32,685 nt of DNA from Labilithrix sp. (GCA_019637195.1 JAHBWA010000100.1:1-32685); one strand, 5' to 3'. Counted from the first letter of the stretch, positions 8,212 through 17,306 are shown. The notes: generated from the sequence alone by a model not told the origin. Translations and numbers: made by a program.

Positions 8212-9027
8212 TCACCAGATGCGATGGCCCGTCAGCGCCTCGCCCTCGTTCGACACCCCGACGATCGCTGCGAGCTCCTCGATGCGAGCCACGATCTCTT
8301 CGCGCTCGACGGTCTCGATGCACCCCTCTGCGTCATAGAGGGCGTTGAGCTCGGTGACGATGCGCTTCAACACCGCGATACGTTGCCGTCTCGTCCCCTT
8401 CTCTTGCAGCGCGATGAGATCGCGCGTCCCGTCGCGAAAGATCCGACGCGCTTCGCTCACGGCCCGCGGTGGCCACATCTCGGCCCATCCCGGGAAGACC
8501 CGCTCGCGTAGCATCCCGGGGAGCGTGCGCGTTCGGCGTCCCTCGTCGGCGATCTTCTGCCGTTCGGCCTCCGACCTCGCCCACTCCGCCTCGAGCGCAG
8601 GGCGGTCATGGATCAGCCGCCACGTTCGGTGGAGCTGGGTGCGAGTGTCTTCGCCCCCCTGAAAGACCATCGTCCCCTCCCCCGCGAAGAGCGGGTGCCC
8701 GTCCGGCGGCAACGTCCGCTTCCCGACGACCGTGAAGTCGTTCGGAAGATCGCCGAAGAAGCAGCCCTTCCAGACGTTCTCCCTCCCGGGGAATGCTCCG
8801 CCGGGGGCCTCGGCCACGCGCAAATCGGGGAGGACTGCCTCCTCGGGAATCGCGGGGAGAAAGCCGTCCATGATCAAAAACCGGTAGTGCCCACTCCCTT
8901 CGTACGTCCCGGCTTCCAGGATCCAGATGACGCTGAAGGTACCGCTGGGAAGCGGGACGACGATCAAGCTGCCGGGCTCCACCCCGCTCGGCAGCGATCC
9001 GCTCTCGTCGCGGCGAGGCTTCCTCAT
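8212..9027 (-). CDS. Imm26-like hypothetical protein
   Basis: A 271-aa soluble protein. Its N-terminal segment (SLIVVPLPSGTFSVIWILEAG, about residues 19-39) and a later FTVVGKRTLPPDG resemble the Imm26 immunity-protein fold, whose members start with a GDxxxIPLxDGxY strand pair. The match is by pattern only. The C-terminal half, about residues 150-271, is helical and charged, ending REEIVARIEELAAIVG and a short tail. The ATG overlaps the stop of the upstream zinc-ribbon gene as ATGA, so the two are probably coupled. No toxin gene is visible beside it, so an immunity role is not supported by context. It is best treated as hypothetical with an Imm26-like N-terminus. Confidence 0.6.
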   Translation of the reverse strand: MRKPRRDESGSLPSGVEPGSLIVVPLPSGTFSVIWILEAGTYEGSGHYRFLIMDGFLPAIPEEAVLPDLRVAEAPGGAFPGRENVWKGCFFGDLPNDFTVVGKRTLPPDGHPLFAGEGTMVFQGGEDTRTQLHRTWRLIHDRPALEAEWARSEAERQKIADEGRRTRTLPGMLRERVFPGWAEMWPPRAVSEARRIFRDGTRDLIALQEKGTRRQRIAVLKRIVTELNALYDAEGCIETVEREEIVARIEELAAIVGVSNEGEALTGHRIW

Positions 9028-10625
9028 CCGGTCGGCCGCGCGAGCCTCGCGGCGAGGTTGGCGGTGAACGCGGCGACGCGCGGGTGGGCGTCGTACCCGG
9101 GTCGGAGCGCCTCGAGTTGGGCGAGCGCCGCCGCCCGGTCGAAGCCGGGCATCGCTCGCTCGAAGAAGGCGAGCGCCGCGGACGCGGACGCGCCCGTGGG
9201 CTGCTCGTACATCGCCGCGAGGTGCACCGCGACGAGCGGCTGCCCGACGAGATCGAGCAGCGTGCCGGTGCGCAGCGACCACGTGGCCAGGGCCGACTCG
9301 ATCCACGCCTGCTCCTCGGCCTCGCTCGGCGGCGCGAACGGTCCCTCCGGTCGCGGCGCCGGCGGTCTCGCGGCCGGATCGGGCACCCAGCTCGCGCTCG
9401 CGGCGCGCACGGCGTCGAGCTGCGCCCGCCCTGCCTCACTCGCGCCATGCTCGAGCAGCGCCACGCCCAGGGCGAGCTCCTCGCGCGACACCCACGGGAT
9501 CATCCGCCTCACCAGCGCGACGACCTTCTCGACGGGAACGTCGGACGCGGGTGTATAGAGGAGGCTCCCGAGCGCCGCGACGACCGGAGCTGCTCCGTCG
9601 AGCCGGCCGGTGCGCGCGAGGTCCGCCAGCGTCACCTCCCAGAGCGCCAGGCGCGCGGCCGTCCAGGCGTCGGCGTCGTCCACGCGCGTGACCGCCCCGC
9701 AGTAGGCGCACGCCGTGAGCCCGCGCTCGGGCAGCGGCGCGCCGCATCGCGGGCACGACGCGGCGCCGGCCTCGACGAGCGCGTCGCCGAGCACCTCCAC
9801 GCGGACGCGCTCGACGATCCCGGAGGCGAGGAGCGGCGCGTAGCCGTCGACGGCCTGCCGAACGAGCGCGCGCGCGTGGTGCTCGACGCCCTCGCGGAGC
9901 GCGCCCGGCGGGGCGTCGGGGTGCTCCTTCAGCGCGCGGAAGTAGCCGCGCGCGCGCTCGAGGAGCTCACGCGCGACGACGACCGGATCGCCGCCCCCGG
10001 TGAGCCTCGCGCAGACCGCACCGAAGTCGCTCATCGCCGTGCGCACCGCCGGATCGAAGGTGGCGATCTCCTGGAGCGCGATCGTCGCGCCGAGGGCGCC
10101 CGCGCGCGCGGCGGGATCGTCCGGCAGAGGCGTCGCGGCGCCGGGGTGGAGCAGCGCCGCCAGCAGCGTGTGCTCCTCCGCGACGACGCGCCAGGCGCCC
10201 CGATCGCCGCGCGCGGCCGTGCTGTGAAGCTCCACCGCCAGACGCGCGAGCCGCGCCTCGGCCGCGGACGGCCTCACGAGCCGCAGGACGCCGTCGACGT
10301 GGCGCGCCACCTCGGACGACGCGCTCCACCGACCGTCGCCACCGTGCGCGAGCAGCGCCCCGCAGTGGTGGCACAGGACGACGACCGCGTCGTGCGCCGT
10401 CGTCCGCGGGGCCCCGCACACCGCGCAGGTGAGCCCTCGGAGGATCGCCGCTGCCATCCGTTCATGAGACCACGGTTCGCCCCGCTGCACGCGGAGGACA
10501 GGAGCGAGAACGGGCGCGCTCTGGGAGATCGTCACGAGCGACGACCCGTCCACGGACTCCGCTGGCTCGCGCACGACCGAGCAGATCCCACCGGCCGACG
10601 GTTCGCGGCCGTCGCTCGCGAGCAC
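9024..10625 (-). CDS. zinc-ribbon protein with helical domain
   Basis: A 533-aa protein with two zinc-ribbon knuckle pairs: CAVCGAPR with CHHCGALL near the N-terminus, and CPRCGAPLPERGLTACAYCGAV in the middle. Between and after them are long Ala/Leu/Arg-rich helical stretches. No transmembrane segment or enzyme motif is seen. The GTG at 10625 is chosen because a strong Shine-Dalgarno (AGGAGG) sits five bases upstream. The alternative, an ATG at 10457 (MAAAILRGLTC), would give 477 aa and has no good ribosome site. The gene is divergent from the pseudo-receiver gene, with under 30 bases between the two starts. A smaller protein of similar plan is coded at 19634-20518, so the family has at least two members here. 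Function is unknown. Confidence 0.75.
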   Translation of the reverse strand: MLASDGREPSAGGICSVVREPAESVDGSSLVTISQSAPVLAPVLRVQRGEPWSHERMAAAILRGLTCAVCGAPRTTAHDAVVVLCHHCGALLAHGGDGRWSASSEVARHVDGVLRLVRPSAAEARLARLAVELHSTAARGDRGAWRVVAEEHTLLAALLHPGAATPLPDDPAARAGALGATIALQEIATFDPAVRTAMSDFGAVCARLTGGGDPVVVARELLERARGYFRALKEHPDAPPGALREGVEHHARALVRQAVDGYAPLLASGIVERVRVEVLGDALVEAGAASCPRCGAPLPERGLTACAYCGAVTRVDDADAWTAARLALWEVTLADLARTGRLDGAAPVVAALGSLLYTPASDVPVEKVVALVRRMIPWVSREELALGVALLEHGASEAGRAQLDAVRAASASWVPDPAARPPAPRPEGPFAPPSEAEEQAWIESALATWSLRTGTLLDLVGQPLVAVHLAAMYEQPTGASASAALAFFERAMPGFDRAAALAQLEALRPGYDAHPRVAAFTANLAARLARPTG

Positions 10626-10628
10626 CTT

Positions 10629-10638
10629 CACCTCCTTC
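10629..10638 (-). promoter_or_regulatory. strong ribosome binding site deciding the start at 10625
   Basis: On the minus strand the bases read GAAGGAGGTG, close to the full complement of the 16S rRNA 3' end. AGGAGG is five bases from the GTG at 10625. This argues against the internal ATG at 10457 as the main start of the zinc-ribbon protein. Confidence 0.6.
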
Positions 10639-10652
10639 AGAGTATCATCCCC

Positions 10653-11786
10653 ATGGTGACACCACGCGAGGTCGATGTCGTCTTCGTCCTCGAGAACGTC
10701 GCCGGTGTCCGTGCCGCATACGGCGTGAGCGGCTCACCAGGTGAGCTCGAGCTGGCGGTCGAGGTGGACCACGGGCCCCGTCACGTCGCCGCCGCTCACT
10801 ATGCGCTCCTTCGGGTGCTTCGTCGTGACGAGTGTCGACGCGTCCTCTTCTTCGAGACGTTCCTTCCGCCACTGCTCGCCGCGAGGGTGCGACGCCTGAC
10901 GATCTCGGACGAGGAGCGCGAAGCGGCGAGGGCTCGCGTGCCGACGACCACTCCGGCGTTGTCCGAAGAGGCTCCATCGCGTTCGTTTCGCACGACGCAC
11001 GCCGTATCCGCGCTCATCGTGGGCTCGGACTCGGAGCTCTACGCGGTCGGCCTGACCGCCTTCGGTGTCGCCGCTCGAAGGGTCGTCGAGCCTGGGCCGC
11101 TCGCTGCGGTCCCAACGGCGCTACGAGAGACCTTCGACGTCATCCTCTGTACCGCGCGGGCGGCTTTCGGTCCGGAGCGCTTCTTGTACGACCTCCGGGC
11201 GAGGAACGCGCTCGTTGCGAGCCGCGTCGTCATCGTCGCCGAGAAGGCCGAGGTCGAGCGCACGCTCCAGGAGCTCGACGCTCACGGCTTCTTCAACAGT
11301 TGCCTCGTCAGACCGATCGATCCCGAACTGCTCCGCGACGTGGTGCGCACGGGGTGTGTCGTTCTGCCGTTCGCGATCCCGGTGCCACCGGCTCGCGGCT
11401 CGCCTCGGTCGAGCAACGCCGAGCTGCGGCGTGTCGTCGTCGTCGACGACGACGTCCCCCCCCGACTGCTCGCGCGCTCCTCCGAGGACGACTCCCTCGA
11501 GATCGTCACCGCAGCGAGTGCGTGGGAGGCGCTCGATGCGATCGCCTCTCGCCCGCCTGCCCTCATCCTCTGCAGCTCATCGCTACGCGCGGGAACCACG
11601 CTGGTCTACCGACTCCTCTGGGACGCGTATCCGGAGCTGAAGTCGAGGTTTCTCCTCATAGTACCTCCCGGCGCGGTCGTACCGCCCGCCGCCGGGACCC
11701 GAACGGCGATCGAGCGCCCCTTAAGCGTTGCGTCGATCCGCGCCGCCCTGTCATCACTCGACCGCCCCCGAGGGGAGACCACGTGA
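10653..11786 (+). CDS. double pseudo-receiver domain protein
   Basis: A 377-aa protein. Residues 1-95 are a small domain of unknown type (VDVVFVLENVAGVRAAYGV). Residues about 116-235 and 258-370 each have the alternating strand/helix pattern of response-regulator receiver domains. The second begins RRVVVVDDDVPPRLL with the acidic cluster intact. The phospho-acceptor Asp position is lost in both: ILCTARA in the first and ILCSSSL in the second. The conserved Lys is Arg in both (LVRPI and IERPL). Both are therefore predicted not to be phosphorylated. No DNA-binding domain is present. The start is the ATG of MVTPREVDV; the long open frame upstream only shadows the divergent gene. The stop overlaps the next start as GTGA. 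Confidence 0.75.
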   Translation: MVTPREVDVVFVLENVAGVRAAYGVSGSPGELELAVEVDHGPRHVAAAHYALLRVLRRDECRRVLFFETFLPPLLAARVRRLTISDEEREAARARVPTTTPALSEEAPSRSFRTTHAVSALIVGSDSELYAVGLTAFGVAARRVVEPGPLAAVPTALRETFDVILCTARAAFGPERFLYDLRARNALVASRVVIVAEKAEVERTLQELDAHGFFNSCLVRPIDPELLRDVVRTGCVVLPFAIPVPPARGSPRSSNAELRRVVVVDDDVPPRLLARSSEDDSLEIVTAASAWEALDAIASRPPALILCSSSLRAGTTLVYRLLWDAYPELKSRFLLIVPPGAVVPPAAGTRTAIERPLSVASIRAALSSLDRPRGETT

Positions 11787-12905
11787 GCGCCCTCTGGAGG
11801 CAAGCTCGCCATCCGCCCCGACGCTCGACGCGTGTTGCGTGGTCCGGCAAATATGGCAGCGCGCCGGCGTTCGGTGGCCCGCCCCGCAAGCTCGCCCGCC
11901 TGCTGATCGCCGTCGCGGCGCTGGCGAGCATGCATGTGGCGTGCGCATCCCATCAGGGAGCGCCCGGCAAGCACGCGGCCACGTCGACGGTGGGGCCGCA
12001 GGCGTCCCGCAACCGCCGGGTCGAGATCGCGCCGATCGTCGGTCACTCCGCGCTCATCACTCAGCTCGCCATCTCACCTTCGAACCGCCTGGTCGTCACG
12101 AGCGCATCTGACCGCTTGATGGGCGTGTGGAGCGTCGAGACGGGCGCGCTCCTGCGCACCATCGGCAGCTCCCACGAGCTCGCGCCCCGCCTGGTCCGTG
12201 TCACGGACGACGAGACGGCGGTGGTGACGTGCAAGGATGGCACCCTCCGCGAGTTGGACCTCCGCACAGGCGCGGAGACGCGCGTGGAGAAGGCCCATCG
12301 CGGCGCGTTCACCGCGGTCCTCGACCGCGCCGGCCGCCGGGCGTTGACCACCTCCATCGGCATGGATGAGCGCGACGCGAACGGACGTCAGCCCCGACGG
12401 ACAGCGCCTCTTCACGATCGACGAAGGCCTCGTGCACAGCGATCTTGGGCGCCTCGATGTGCGCGCGCAGGTCGGTTGGCGCGGCCCCGTCTCCGCCAGC
12501 GCCTGGACGGCCGATCGTACGCAGGCAATCGTGGCGGGAGGCGACGCGCTACGCCTCATCGACACGAGCTCCGGCAGCACGATCCGCCGGATCGACTTCG
12601 AATCGGTCGCCGACTGGCAAGCTGCGGTCGCGCCCGACGGCCTCACCGTCGCCGTCAAGCGATGCCGATTCGCCGAATCCGTCCGGCGCCGAGCCCAGGC
12701 GATCGGAGCGCGAATCGACATCGTGAGCCTCGAGACGGGCGCGATCGTCAGGACGCTGCGCTCGGCTACCGAAGAGCCGTGTGGTTTCAACTCCACGTTC
12801 TCCGGCGACGGGTCGCGCCTGGTCGAATCGGTGGAGCTCGGAGATCATGACGCCGGCTTGCGCATCTGGAACGTGCAGACCGGACGAGCGCAAGCTGCGC
12901 GTTGA
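11783..12905 (+). pseudogene. WD40-like lipoprotein with apparent frameshift
   Basis: Translation begins at a GTG overlapping the previous stop (GTGA), with GGGGAG about six bases upstream. The first frame encodes a lipoprotein-like signal (hydrophobic LLIAVAALASMHVACAS) and WD40-type repeats, for example PIVGHSALITQLAIS with VTSASDRLMGVWSVETG. Near 12383 this frame becomes nonsense, while the next frame carries on with VSPDGQRLFTIDEG and further blades, ending in LRIWNVQTGRAQAAR. Removing one G from the GG at 12383-12384 would join the two into one protein of about 373 aa. The cause may be a real mutation or an error in the sequence. WD40 lipoproteins of this sort are usually envelope scaffolds. 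The gene is coupled to the pseudo-receiver gene. Confidence 0.75.
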
Positions 12906-12959
12906 CGGTCGTCGCGAGGCCTGGACTGACTCGTCGACGCGCTCGCGTCGCCCGCGGGC

Positions 12960-12980
12960 ATCGCCCCTCGAGGAGGCGAT
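12960..12980. terminator. possible hairpin between convergent genes
   Basis: ATCGCC and GGCGAT pair around a self-complementary CCTCGAGG centre, in the 119-base gap between the WD40 gene and the ankyrin gene, which converge here. No T-run follows on either side, so a role as an intrinsic terminator is weak. Confidence 0.25.
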
Positions 12981-13024
12981 CGGAGACAAGAGCGACCTAC
13001 GAGGCCTCGACAGGCGGCTTCATC

Positions 13025-14566
13025 CTACGCGAGCTCGGCGGCGAACGCGGCGACGGGCTTCTTCTTGATGTGAGCCTTCCACACCTCGCGCAGCGCGAGC
13101 GTCATCGGTACGCCGTGCGCGCGCAGCTGCTTGCCGCAGGCGAACAGGCGCGGGTGGTTGCTCATGCCCTTTGGATCCTTGTTGGAGAGAACGACGGATC
13201 CGTTGAGCGCCCACCGATCCAGCAGGGTCTTGTTGTCGCCGTCGCGCAGCTGCAAGTCGAGCCCCGCCGCGAGCAAGAGCTCGAGCGCCTCTGCGCTGCA
13301 GAGCCCGAACGCCGCGGTGCGCGCCACGGGTAAGCCGTTGTAGCGCGGCAACGGCTCTCCGTGCACCAGGGCGCCAGCTTCGAGCAACAGCTTCATCACC
13401 TCGACGCGATCGTGCTCGGTGGCCACCTCGAGAGGCGTTCGACCCGCCGTGCGATTGCCCTCATGGAGCATGGCTGCGCCGTTGGGATCGGCGCCGGCGG
13501 CGAGCGCCTCGCGCACGAGCGCGGCGTGCCCCAGGCGGCAGAGACCGATGAACCCCGCCGGGCTGGTCGGGCTGGCCCCGGCGGCGATGGCCTGCGTGGC
13601 ATCGGCGACGACGCCGTCGGTCTGCTCGTTCCATTCCGCGACCGACTTTGCTTCGTGCCTCAGGGCCGAAGGCGCCCGCTGCGCGATCCACCACAGCGGG
13701 TGAAAGCAAGGGTAGCCCTCAGCGACCCGATGCTCGACGCTGGTGACGAGCTCGTCGAGGCTCCGGACGCAGCTGGGCGGCAACGCGGCCACCACGTCGT
13801 CGCCGCGGTCGCGCAGGTAGAACATCATCGCCAGGCCCTCGTCGCTCCGCGCTTCGGGGTTCGCGCCCGCGGCGAGCATCCTCTCGACGGCCGCGCGCGA
13901 TTGTGCGGCCCCGAGCACGGGGCACGCTCCGTAGTTGCCGTTCGGGTCCGCGCCCGCGCGCAGGCACAGGTCGATCGCGGGCATCGAATCGTTCACGAGC
14001 GCGGAGTACAGCGTGTGGGTCGGATGGGCGCCGGCAGCGAGACAGCGCTCGAGCAGCGCCGTGTCTGCCCAGCCGCACGCGGCGCCGGCGATCTCGGCGT
14101 CGCCGAGATCGACGAGCGCGGTCAGCCGCTCGATGACCTGCAGGCAGACGTCCTTGGCGGCCTCGTCGTTCGCGAAGTAGCGCCGCCTCGCGAAGAAGAA
14201 GTCACGCAGCACGGTGGCACCCTGGACCTGCGGTGTGACGAAGCCGTATTCGCCCTTGGGATCGGCGCCGCCGGCCAGCAAGAGCTCGCACCAGCGCCAG
14301 GCGAGCGCAGGATCGGTGACGGCGTTGCGCGACGAGATCGTGAGGGGAGTGAACGTCCACCACTGTTGGTTGGGATCGCACCCGAGCGCGAGTAGCGCGG
14401 TCAGGTCGCCTCCAATCGCAGCAACGTGCTCGGCACGCGCCGCGGGCTCGCCGGGCCACTTGCCGGAGAGCACCTCCACCAGCAACCCTCGGCGCTGCTT
14501 CAGGGTGCTCTCGTCGAGCCCCTTCACGTCGATCCATCGTGACTGCAAGCGTTCCAGAATGCTCAC
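13025..14566 (-). CDS. ankyrin-repeat protein
   Basis: A 513-aa soluble protein with ankyrin repeats along most of its length. Clear units contain LLLAGGADPKGEYG, CLRAGADPNGNYG, MLAAGANPEARSDEG, ALAAGADPNG and GRTPLEVATEHDRVEVMKLL. Several helical spacers without the consensus separate them. No signal peptide or membrane anchor is visible, so it is predicted to be cytoplasmic and to act by protein binding. The C-terminus is basic (VWKAHIKKKPVAAFAAELA). The start is GTG with TAGGAG about seven bases upstream. It is transcribed alone. No partner can be named; bacterial ankyrin proteins range from catalase-associated factors to injected effectors, and nothing here picks between them. Confidence 0.85.
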   Translation of the reverse strand: MSILERLQSRWIDVKGLDESTLKQRRGLLVEVLSGKWPGEPAARAEHVAAIGGDLTALLALGCDPNQQWWTFTPLTISSRNAVTDPALAWRWCELLLAGGADPKGEYGFVTPQVQGATVLRDFFFARRRYFANDEAAKDVCLQVIERLTALVDLGDAEIAGAACGWADTALLERCLAAGAHPTHTLYSALVNDSMPAIDLCLRAGADPNGNYGACPVLGAAQSRAAVERMLAAGANPEARSDEGLAMMFYLRDRGDDVVAALPPSCVRSLDELVTSVEHRVAEGYPCFHPLWWIAQRAPSALRHEAKSVAEWNEQTDGVVADATQAIAAGASPTSPAGFIGLCRLGHAALVREALAAGADPNGAAMLHEGNRTAGRTPLEVATEHDRVEVMKLLLEAGALVHGEPLPRYNGLPVARTAAFGLCSAEALELLLAAGLDLQLRDGDNKTLLDRWALNGSVVLSNKDPKGMSNHPRLFACGKQLRAHGVPMTLALREVWKAHIKKKPVAAFAAELA

Positions 14567-14768
14567 GGATTGCTCCTATGCCGGCGGGTAGCGTACCGGC
14601 CGACTGTGGGATCCGGCTACGCGAACCGAGCGTACGTCTGCCTGCCGCGCGGCCTTCCCAAACGCGCTCTGGTTCTTGGCTGGTAGCGCGCCGGACGGAC
14701 GAGACTCGACTGGCACGATCGAAGCCTGCGGCGCTGTGCGTGGTTCCGCATGCGCGTATCGGCGGGCG

Positions 14769-15392
14769 TCAGCGCCTCTTCTTCACGGCGTAGCGGAGGT
14801 GCGTGACGTTCGACGACGGCAGCACCTCGATGATCTCGAGACCGACGGCGTCGGGATCGATGCCGTCGAACAGGCGCTTTCCGGCGAGGAACGTGGGCGC
14901 CACGGAGAGCACGAGCTCGTCGACCACGCCTGCGTTCAGGTACTGGAGGACGAGGTTCGCGCCTCCGGAGATCCGGACGTCCTTGCCGCCGCAGACCTCG
15001 CGGGCGCGACGGAGGGCGTCCTCGATGCCGTCGTTGACGAAGTGGAAGGTCGTCCCTCCCTTGCGCGCCCACGGCGCGCGAGCCTCGTGTGTGACGACGA
15101 AGACCGGCGCGTGGAACGGCGGCTCCTCGGGCCAGCTCCGCTCGCCGGCCTCGAACATCCGCTTGCCCATGATGCTCACGCCGGTCCGGTCGAAGATCTC
15201 CTCGAGGAACCGGTTGTCCGGCCCGGTGTCGCCGCCCTCGCCGAGCTTCAACCTCTGCCGGAACACGCGCTGCTGGAAGACCCACGCGTGGAGATCGCCC
15301 CAGCCGTCGCCGCCCATGTTCTCCATGCTCGCGTTCGGCCCCTCGATGCAGCCGTCGAGCGACATGCCCATGCTGACGAACACCTTGCTCAT
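14769..15392 (-). CDS. DHFR-like / RibD C-terminal domain reductase
   Basis: A 207-aa protein of the dihydrofolate reductase-like RibD_C family. It starts MSKVFVSMGMSLDGCIEG (first strand and the SLDG loop) and has the nucleotide-binding GG segment RISGGANLVLQYLNAGVVDEL followed by the usual SVAPTFLAGKRLFDG. The family includes NADPH-dependent riboflavin-pathway reductases and many stand-alone proteins of unknown substrate (YyaP/YwjB-like); this is one of the latter. ATG at 15392 is chosen because the family starts exactly here. A GGGCAGGG run is the likely ribosome site. It is divergent from the ECF sigma gene with 39 bases between starts, so the two probably share control. Confidence 0.9.
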   Translation of the reverse strand: MSKVFVSMGMSLDGCIEGPNASMENMGGDGWGDLHAWVFQQRVFRQRLKLGEGGDTGPDNRFLEEIFDRTGVSIMGKRMFEAGERSWPEEPPFHAPVFVVTHEARAPWARKGGTTFHFVNDGIEDALRRAREVCGGKDVRISGGANLVLQYLNAGVVDELVLSVAPTFLAGKRLFDGIDPDAVGLEIIEVLPSSNVTHLRYAVKKRR

Positions 15393-15431
15393 GTTGGAAT
15401 CCCTGCCCTTCTCCCGTAGAACGTCGGGGCC

Positions 15432-16562
15432 GTGCACCACTCATCGGTCGCGCTCGAAAAATCCGAACACGCGCTCGTCGCCGCGGCGAAGGGCGGCGAC
15501 GAAGCCGCCTTTCGCGCGCTCGTCGAGCCCTTGAGCCGCGAGCTGTCGGCGTACGCGTACCGGATGGTCGGCGGCTACCAGGACGCCGAGGACGCGCTTC
15601 AGGAGACGCGGCTCAAAGCGTGGCGGCATCTCGGGTCTTACGAGCCGACGGCGAGCTTCCGTTCGTGGGTGTACCGCATCGCGACCAACACGTGCCTCGA
15701 CATGCTCCGGCAGCGGAAGCGCCGGGTGCTGCCCCAGGACGTTGGGCCGGCCGTCGCGCCTGGACCACCCACGACGGCCATGCGCGAGGACATCCTGTGG
15801 CTCGAGCCCTACCCGGACGCGCTCCTGCCGGAGGCGGCGAGCCCAGAGGAGACGCTGCGGCTCCACGAGAGCGTTCGGCTCGCGTTCGTGCGCGCCATGC
15901 AGGTGCTCCCCCCGCGCCAGCGCGCGGCCCTCGTCCTTCACGACGTGCTCGACTTCGCCGTCAGCGACGTCGCGACGATGCTCGAGACCACGGTCCCGGC
16001 CGTCAATAGCGCGCTCCAGCGCGCGCGCGCGTCGATGGGGACGACGCCGTCCGACCGCGACGAGGAGTCGAGCGCGACGGCGTACGAGCACCTCGAGGCG
16101 CGGAAGGCCGAGACGGTCTCGCGCTTCGTCCGCGCCTGGGAGACGGGCGACTTCGGGGAGCTCGTCTCCATGCTGACGGAGGACGCCGTCCTCACGATGC
16201 CGCCGTGGGTCTACTGGCTCGACGGCCGCGACGCGATCGTCGCGACGATGCAGAGCCCCGGGACGTGGGAAGGAGAGCCGCGCCCCGGCCGATACCGCAT
16301 CGTCCCCTGTGGGATGAACGGCCAGCCCGCGGGTCTGGCGTACGTCCGCTTCGGCGACGGTCCCTACGTCCCCGTGTGTTTGACCGTCATGACGCTCGCT
16401 CCGGACGGGCGCATCTCCGACATGCACACGTTCGTCCTTCCCGAGCAGTTCATCGCGTGGGGAAATCCGGCCACGCTCGATCCCGCGACGGCGCTCGCGA
16501 CGGGCGACGATGACGGTCTCGGTACGGCGCCCGACCGCGAAGGCAGACGGACATCTGGCTGA
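15432..16562 (+). CDS. ECF sigma factor with SnoaL-like C-terminal domain
   Basis: A 376-aa sigma-70 family protein. Region 2 is at about 41-98 (DAEDALQETRLKAWRHL and SFRSWVYRIATNTCLDMLR). Region 4 is at about 143-203 (LPPRQRAALVLHDVLDFAV and TVPAVNSALQRAR). Residues about 222-345 form a SnoaL/NTF2-like domain (FVRAWETGDFGELVSMLTEDAVLTMPP, quoted in part as VRAWETGDFGELV). The WLEPYPDALLPE linker and this tail match the group containing SigG/TIGR02960. In such factors the C-terminal domain tunes activity and there is often no classical anti-sigma gene; none is seen here. The start is GTG at 15432. The gene is divergent from the reductase gene. Its 3' end overlaps the frame of the convergent gene at 16450. 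Confidence 0.9.
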   Translation: MHHSSVALEKSEHALVAAAKGGDEAAFRALVEPLSRELSAYAYRMVGGYQDAEDALQETRLKAWRHLGSYEPTASFRSWVYRIATNTCLDMLRQRKRRVLPQDVGPAVAPGPPTTAMREDILWLEPYPDALLPEAASPEETLRLHESVRLAFVRAMQVLPPRQRAALVLHDVLDFAVSDVATMLETTVPAVNSALQRARASMGTTPSDRDEESSATAYEHLEARKAETVSRFVRAWETGDFGELVSMLTEDAVLTMPPWVYWLDGRDAIVATMQSPGTWEGEPRPGRYRIVPCGMNGQPAGLAYVRFGDGPYVPVCLTVMTLAPDGRISDMHTFVLPEQFIAWGNPATLDPATALATGDDDGLGTAPDREGRRTSG

Positions 16563-17306
16563 CCACCGCCGGGCCCACCTTCTGGTGCTGGACCGACGTA
16601 TCGTCATCGAGCGATGACTTGGACACGGCAGCCGAGGTGCTGCGCGTCGTTCGTACCGCGGCTGCGAGCGGCATCAGTGATGCGCTCGGCGCTTGCACCG
16701 TGAGACCTGCCACCTCGGCGATCGCTAGCTCTTTCGGCGCGCGCGCGATGAAGGCGTACCAAGCGTCTCCGGTGGCGACCTCGTAGATTCGTCGCGGCAG
16801 CCCGAGCGCCGCGAGCCGCGCGTTGACCTTCGCGAGGAGCTCCTCGAAGTCGTCGGCGTCCCCGTCCAGCGGGAACCGAAGGCCTTTGAGCGCTTCCTTG
16901 GGCGCCTCTGCCATGCGCGCGAAGTCGGCGATCGGGCTCTTCGTATCGTTTCGGATCTTGATGCCGTACCAGACGAACCCCCGATCGAGCGCGGCGCGCG
17001 GCTCGTAGATCGACGCGAGCGCCTGAACGGGCGTGTCGAGCCACGTGTGCTCGGGCACGTCCGCCGGCGAGTCGACGAGACCTGCGCGGACCAGCCCGGC
17101 GATCCACGCCGGCCGCTTGGCCTTGCTCCTGCCGACGAGCACCCGCTCGCCGCGTGTCACCGACGAGCCGCTCGTCGCGACCTCGGCGCGTAGCACGTGG
17201 GCGATCGCGAACTGGCCCTCGACCTCGTTGCCAACGGCCAGCGCGACATCCCCCGCCGCAAGAGCGAGCGGGTGGCGCTTCGGACGGCGATCGGATCCAT
17301 GTCCAT
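16450..17306 (-). pseudogene. unknown protein gene with apparent homopolymer frameshift
   Basis: The main frame from 17196 reads VLRAEVATSGSSVTRG, then WYGIKIRNDTKSPIADFARM and IYEVATGDAWYAFIARAPKEL. It continues upstream as RGDVALAVGNEVEGQFAIAH but has no start codon before a stop at 17320. A start (MDMDPIAVRSATRSLLRRG, ATG at 17306) is in another frame. One extra G in the GGGGG run (plus strand C run 17250-17254) would join the two, giving about 285 aa. This is either a mutation or a base-calling error. The C-terminal end is uncertain, since the frame runs 113 bases into the convergent sigma gene. No family is recognised. The gene is divergent from the nucleotidyltransferase pair. Confidence 0.5.

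Noticed and set aside
8212..9027. Toxin-immunity pair based on the Imm26-like N-terminus
   Set aside because: No polymorphic toxin or secretion marker is adjacent; the coupled gene is a zinc-ribbon protein.
9084..10652. Upstream part of a 900-aa plus-strand frame
   Set aside because: Only the part from the ATG at 10653 has a fold-like sequence. The rest is Arg-rich antisense of the zinc-ribbon gene.
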